Shown here piece after piece: positions 61,913 through 64,000 of a stretch of 64,000 bases of DNA. This DNA comes from Promicromonospora iranensis (GTDB lineage: Bacteria > Actinomycetota > Actinomycetes > Actinomycetales > Cellulomonadaceae). Both the position numbers and the translations under genes were made by a program. The stretch covers positions 153,019 to 217,018 of the forward strand of contig NZ_JAJQQP010000009.1 of the NCBI RefSeq assembly GCF_028994805.1. The letters are read 5' to 3'. Each line of letters starts with the position of its first letter. Position 1 is the stretch's first letter. A model generated the notes under the pieces. That model was not told where the DNA came from and did not search any database. It saw nothing but the letters and a program-made list of their open reading frames with translations.

Positions 61913-62728
61913 ATGTCGGTCCTGGAGGACATCGTCGCGGGAGTTCGTGAGGACCTCGCGGAGCGTGAGGCACGTGTGTCTCTCGACGCGCTCAAGGAGC
62001 GTGCCACCGCGGTGCCCGGGGCCCTCGAGTGCCTCGGTCGTCTGAAGCAGGCGGACGCCGTGTCGGTGATCGCCGAGGTGAAGCGCTCGAGCCCGAGCAA
62101 GGGCTCGCTCGCGTCGATCGACGACCCTGCGGCGCTCGCCGTCGAGTACGAGACGGGCGGCGCGTCCGCGATCTCCGTGCTCACCGAGCAGCGCCGGTTC
62201 AACGGCTCGCTCGCCGACCTGGACGCCGTGCGCGGCCGGGTGGACGTCCCGGTGCTCCGCAAGGACTTCATCGTGACGCCGTACCAGGTGTGGGAGGCGC
62301 GAGCGCACGGGGCCGACCTGGTGCTGATCATCGTGGCCGCCCTGGAGCAGACGGTGCTCGAGTCGCTCGTCGAGCGGGTGCACTCGCTCGGCATGACGGC
62401 CCTGGTCGAGGCGCACAACCTCGAGGAGGTCCGCCGGGCGGTCGACGCCGGGGCGCGGGTGGTGGGCGTCAACGCCCGCAACCTGAAGACCCTCGAGCTG
62501 GACCGCGGCCTGTTCCGCAGCCTCGCCGAGTACATCCCGGACGACGTGATCAAGATCGCGGAGTCCGGCATCCGAGGTCCGCACGACGTGATGGAGATGG
62601 CCCGCGCGGGCGCCGACGGCGTCCTGGTGGGCGAGGCCCTGGTGACCGACGGCGCGCCGCGCGCCTCGGTGGCCGACCTCGTCGCAGCGGGTTCGCACCC
62701 GTCGCTGCGGTCCGTCCGTCCGGCTTGA
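61913..62728 (+). CDS. trpC: Indole-3-glycerol phosphate synthase TrpC
   Basis: A 271-residue TIM-barrel enzyme of tryptophan synthesis. [12 protein letters not shown] near 53 holds the catalytic Lys and phosphate-binding Ser, VLRKDFIV near 110 holds the second Lys, and [20 protein letters not shown] and VLVGEALV follow. The ATG at 61913 lies after GGGGAGG. It starts a new transcript rather than overlapping the DUF2752 gene. Confidence 0.96.
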   Translation: MSVLEDIVAGVREDLAEREARVSLDALKERATAVPGALECLGRLKQADAVSVIAEVKRSSPSKGSLASIDDPAALAVEYETGGASAISVLTEQRRFNGSLADLDAVRGRVDVPVLRKDFIVTPYQVWEARAHGADLVLIIVAALEQTVLESLVERVHSLGMTALVEAHNLEEVRRAVDAGARVVGVNARNLKTLELDRGLFRSLAEYIPDDVIKIAESGIRGPHDVMEMARAGADGVLVGEALVTDGAPRASVADLVAAGSHPSLRSVRPA

Positions 62729-62739
62729 AGGGGTCCGAG

Positions 62740-64000
62740 GTGACCGACGTGAAGCTGTCCGACGTCTCCGGTCCGTACTTCGGCGAGTACGGCGGGCGCT
62801 ACGTGCCCGAGGCGCTCATCGCCGCGCTCGACGAGCTGGACACCGAGTTCCGCAAGGCGGCCGACGACCCCGAGTTCGCGGCGGAGCTGCAGCGCCTGCA
62901 CCGGGAGTACACGGGCCGGCCGAGCGCGCTGACCGAGGTGCAGCGGTTCGCCGCGCACACGGGTGAGGCGCGCGTGTTCCTCAAGCGTGAGGACCTGAAC
63001 CACACCGGCTCGCACAAGATCAACAACGTGCTGGGCCAGGCCCTGCTGGTCAAGCGCATGGGCAAGAAGCGCCTCATCGCCGAGACGGGGGCCGGCCAGC
63101 ACGGCGTCGCCACCGCCACCGCCGCAGCCCTGATGGACCTCGAGTGCGTGGTCTACATGGGCGAGGAGGACACCCGGCGCCAGGCGCTGAACGTGGCACG
63201 CATGCGCCTGCTCGGTGCCGAGGTGGTGCCGGTGAAGATCGGCTCGCGCACGCTCAAGGACGCGATCAACGAGGCGCTGCGGGACTGGGTGGCCAACGTC
63301 GAGACCACCCACTACCTCCTGGGCACCGTGACGGGCCCGCACCCCTTCCCCGAGATGGTGCGTCAGTTCCACCGCATCATCGGCGAGGAGGCGCGCGAGC
63401 AGATCCTGGAGCGCACCGGCCGCCTGCCCGACGTCGTCGCGGCGTGCGTGGGCGGCGGGTCCAACGCGCTCGGCATCTTCAACGCGTTCCTCGACGACAA
63501 GGGCGTCGAGCTGCGCGGCTTCGAGGCCGGCGGCGAGGGCATCGAGTCGGGGCGCCACGCGGCCCGGTTCAGCGGCGGCGCGCTGGGCGTGCTGCACGGT
63601 GCCCGCTCCTACCTGCTGCAGGACGACGACGGCCAGACCCTGCCCAGCCACTCCGTCTCGGCCGGTCTCGACTATCCGAGCGTCGGCCCGGCCCACGCCT
63701 GGCTGCACGACCTGGGCCGCGCGACCTACGAGCCGGTGACCGACGACGAGGCCATGGAGGCGTTCCGCCTGCTGTGCCGCACCGAGGGGATCATCCCGGC
63801 GATCGAGTCGGCGCACGCCCTCGCGGGCGCGATGCGCGTGGGCAAGGCCGCGGCGGCAGAAGGCCGCACCGGACCCGACGGCGAGCCGCTTCTGATCCTC
63901 GTGAACCTCTCCGGTCGCGGCGACAAGGACGTGGCGACGGCGGCCCGCTGGTTCGGGCTGCTCGACGAGGGTGTGGCGACGGAAGAGCTCGAGCGGCAGG
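62740..64000 (+). CDS. trpB: Tryptophan synthase beta chain TrpB (cut by window end)
   Basis: PLP enzyme joining indole and serine. The open frame starts at GTG 62740, 11 bp after trpC, and runs off the window after 420 codons without a stop, close to its full length. [16 protein letters not shown] at 11-26, the PLP lysine K93 in [24 protein letters not shown], and the phosphate loop [10 protein letters not shown] are all intact. trpA is expected next. Confidence 0.96.
   Translation, partial: MTDVKLSDVSGPYFGEYGGRYVPEALIAALDELDTEFRKAADDPEFAAELQRLHREYTGRPSALTEVQRFAAHTGEARVFLKREDLNHTGSHKINNVLGQALLVKRMGKKRLIAETGAGQHGVATATAAALMDLECVVYMGEEDTRRQALNVARMRLLGAEVVPVKIGSRTLKDAINEALRDWVANVETTHYLLGTVTGPHPFPEMVRQFHRIIGEEAREQILERTGRLPDVVAACVGGGSNALGIFNAFLDDKGVELRGFEAGGEGIESGRHAARFSGGALGVLHGARSYLLQDDDGQTLPSHSVSAGLDYPSVGPAHAWLHDLGRATYEPVTDDEAMEAFRLLCRTEGIIPAIESAHALAGAMRVGKAAAAEGRTGPDGEPLLILVNLSGRGDKDVATAARWFGLLDEGVATEELERQ

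Noticed and set aside
1-64000. CRISPR arrays, rRNA, tRNA, complete insertion sequences
   Set aside because: No regularly spaced repeats, no tRNA cloverleaf and no transposase motifs were seen by eye; a tRNAscan or ISfinder run would be decisive.

Overview
This 64 kb window is a chromosomal segment of a very high-GC Gram-positive actinobacterium. Three lineage markers point there: a complete Pup-proteasome cluster (trmI, mpa, dop, pup, prcB, prcA, pafA), the mycothiol gene mshC, and several genes with a TANNNT -10 box 6-8 nt before a GTG or ATG start, as in leaderless transcription. Gene content (DUF4190 and HGxxPAAW proteins, hisF/hisI-trpECB order, a secreted GH18 chitinase) fits Micrococcales, perhaps Promicromonosporaceae or Cellulomonadaceae. 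The genus is inference.

Left part (1-21 kb): alaA, an internally duplicated membrane protein, a PPOX-type oxidoreductase, and a four-gene minus-strand module joined by 4-bp overlaps (small ESX-like protein, Hint-containing polymorphic toxin, SCO4402-like probable immunity protein, SseB-domain protein). Then aspS with a GNAT gene, three tandem DUF4190 membrane proteins, a flavin monooxygenase divergent from a TetR regulator across four similar operator-like palindromes, a two-component system divergent from a LolA-like protein plus ABC transporter, a DoxX-like protein, and an ABC-F ATPase interrupted in frame by a palindromic element.

Middle part (21-43 kb): a secreted lectin-chitinase, DUF6314, an M3 oligopeptidase, a lower-GC Fic toxin-antitoxin island with a third HTH gene, then mostly housekeeping genes (M20 peptidase, fructosamine kinase-like, DUF5703, DUF418, aldo/keto reductase, uppP, mshC, PAC2, NUDIX, HD proteins, HAD phosphatase, RecB-like nuclease, site-2 protease) interspersed with small orphan proteins.

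Right part (43-64 kb): trmI and the proteasome genes, an FKBP lipoprotein, hisF, a heterodimeric ABC exporter behind a MerR-type promoter, an AbiEi-like pseudogene broken by a 16-bp tandem duplication, then hisI-trpE-Trp membrane protein, small membrane proteins, trpC and trpB (cut by the window end). Mpa and the PrcAB core degrade Pup-tagged proteins; Dop prepares or removes Pup and PafA attaches it. No tRNA, rRNA, CRISPR array or complete insertion sequence was seen. Coordinates of starts were set by frame, ribosome binding site, -10 box or overlap as stated per gene.
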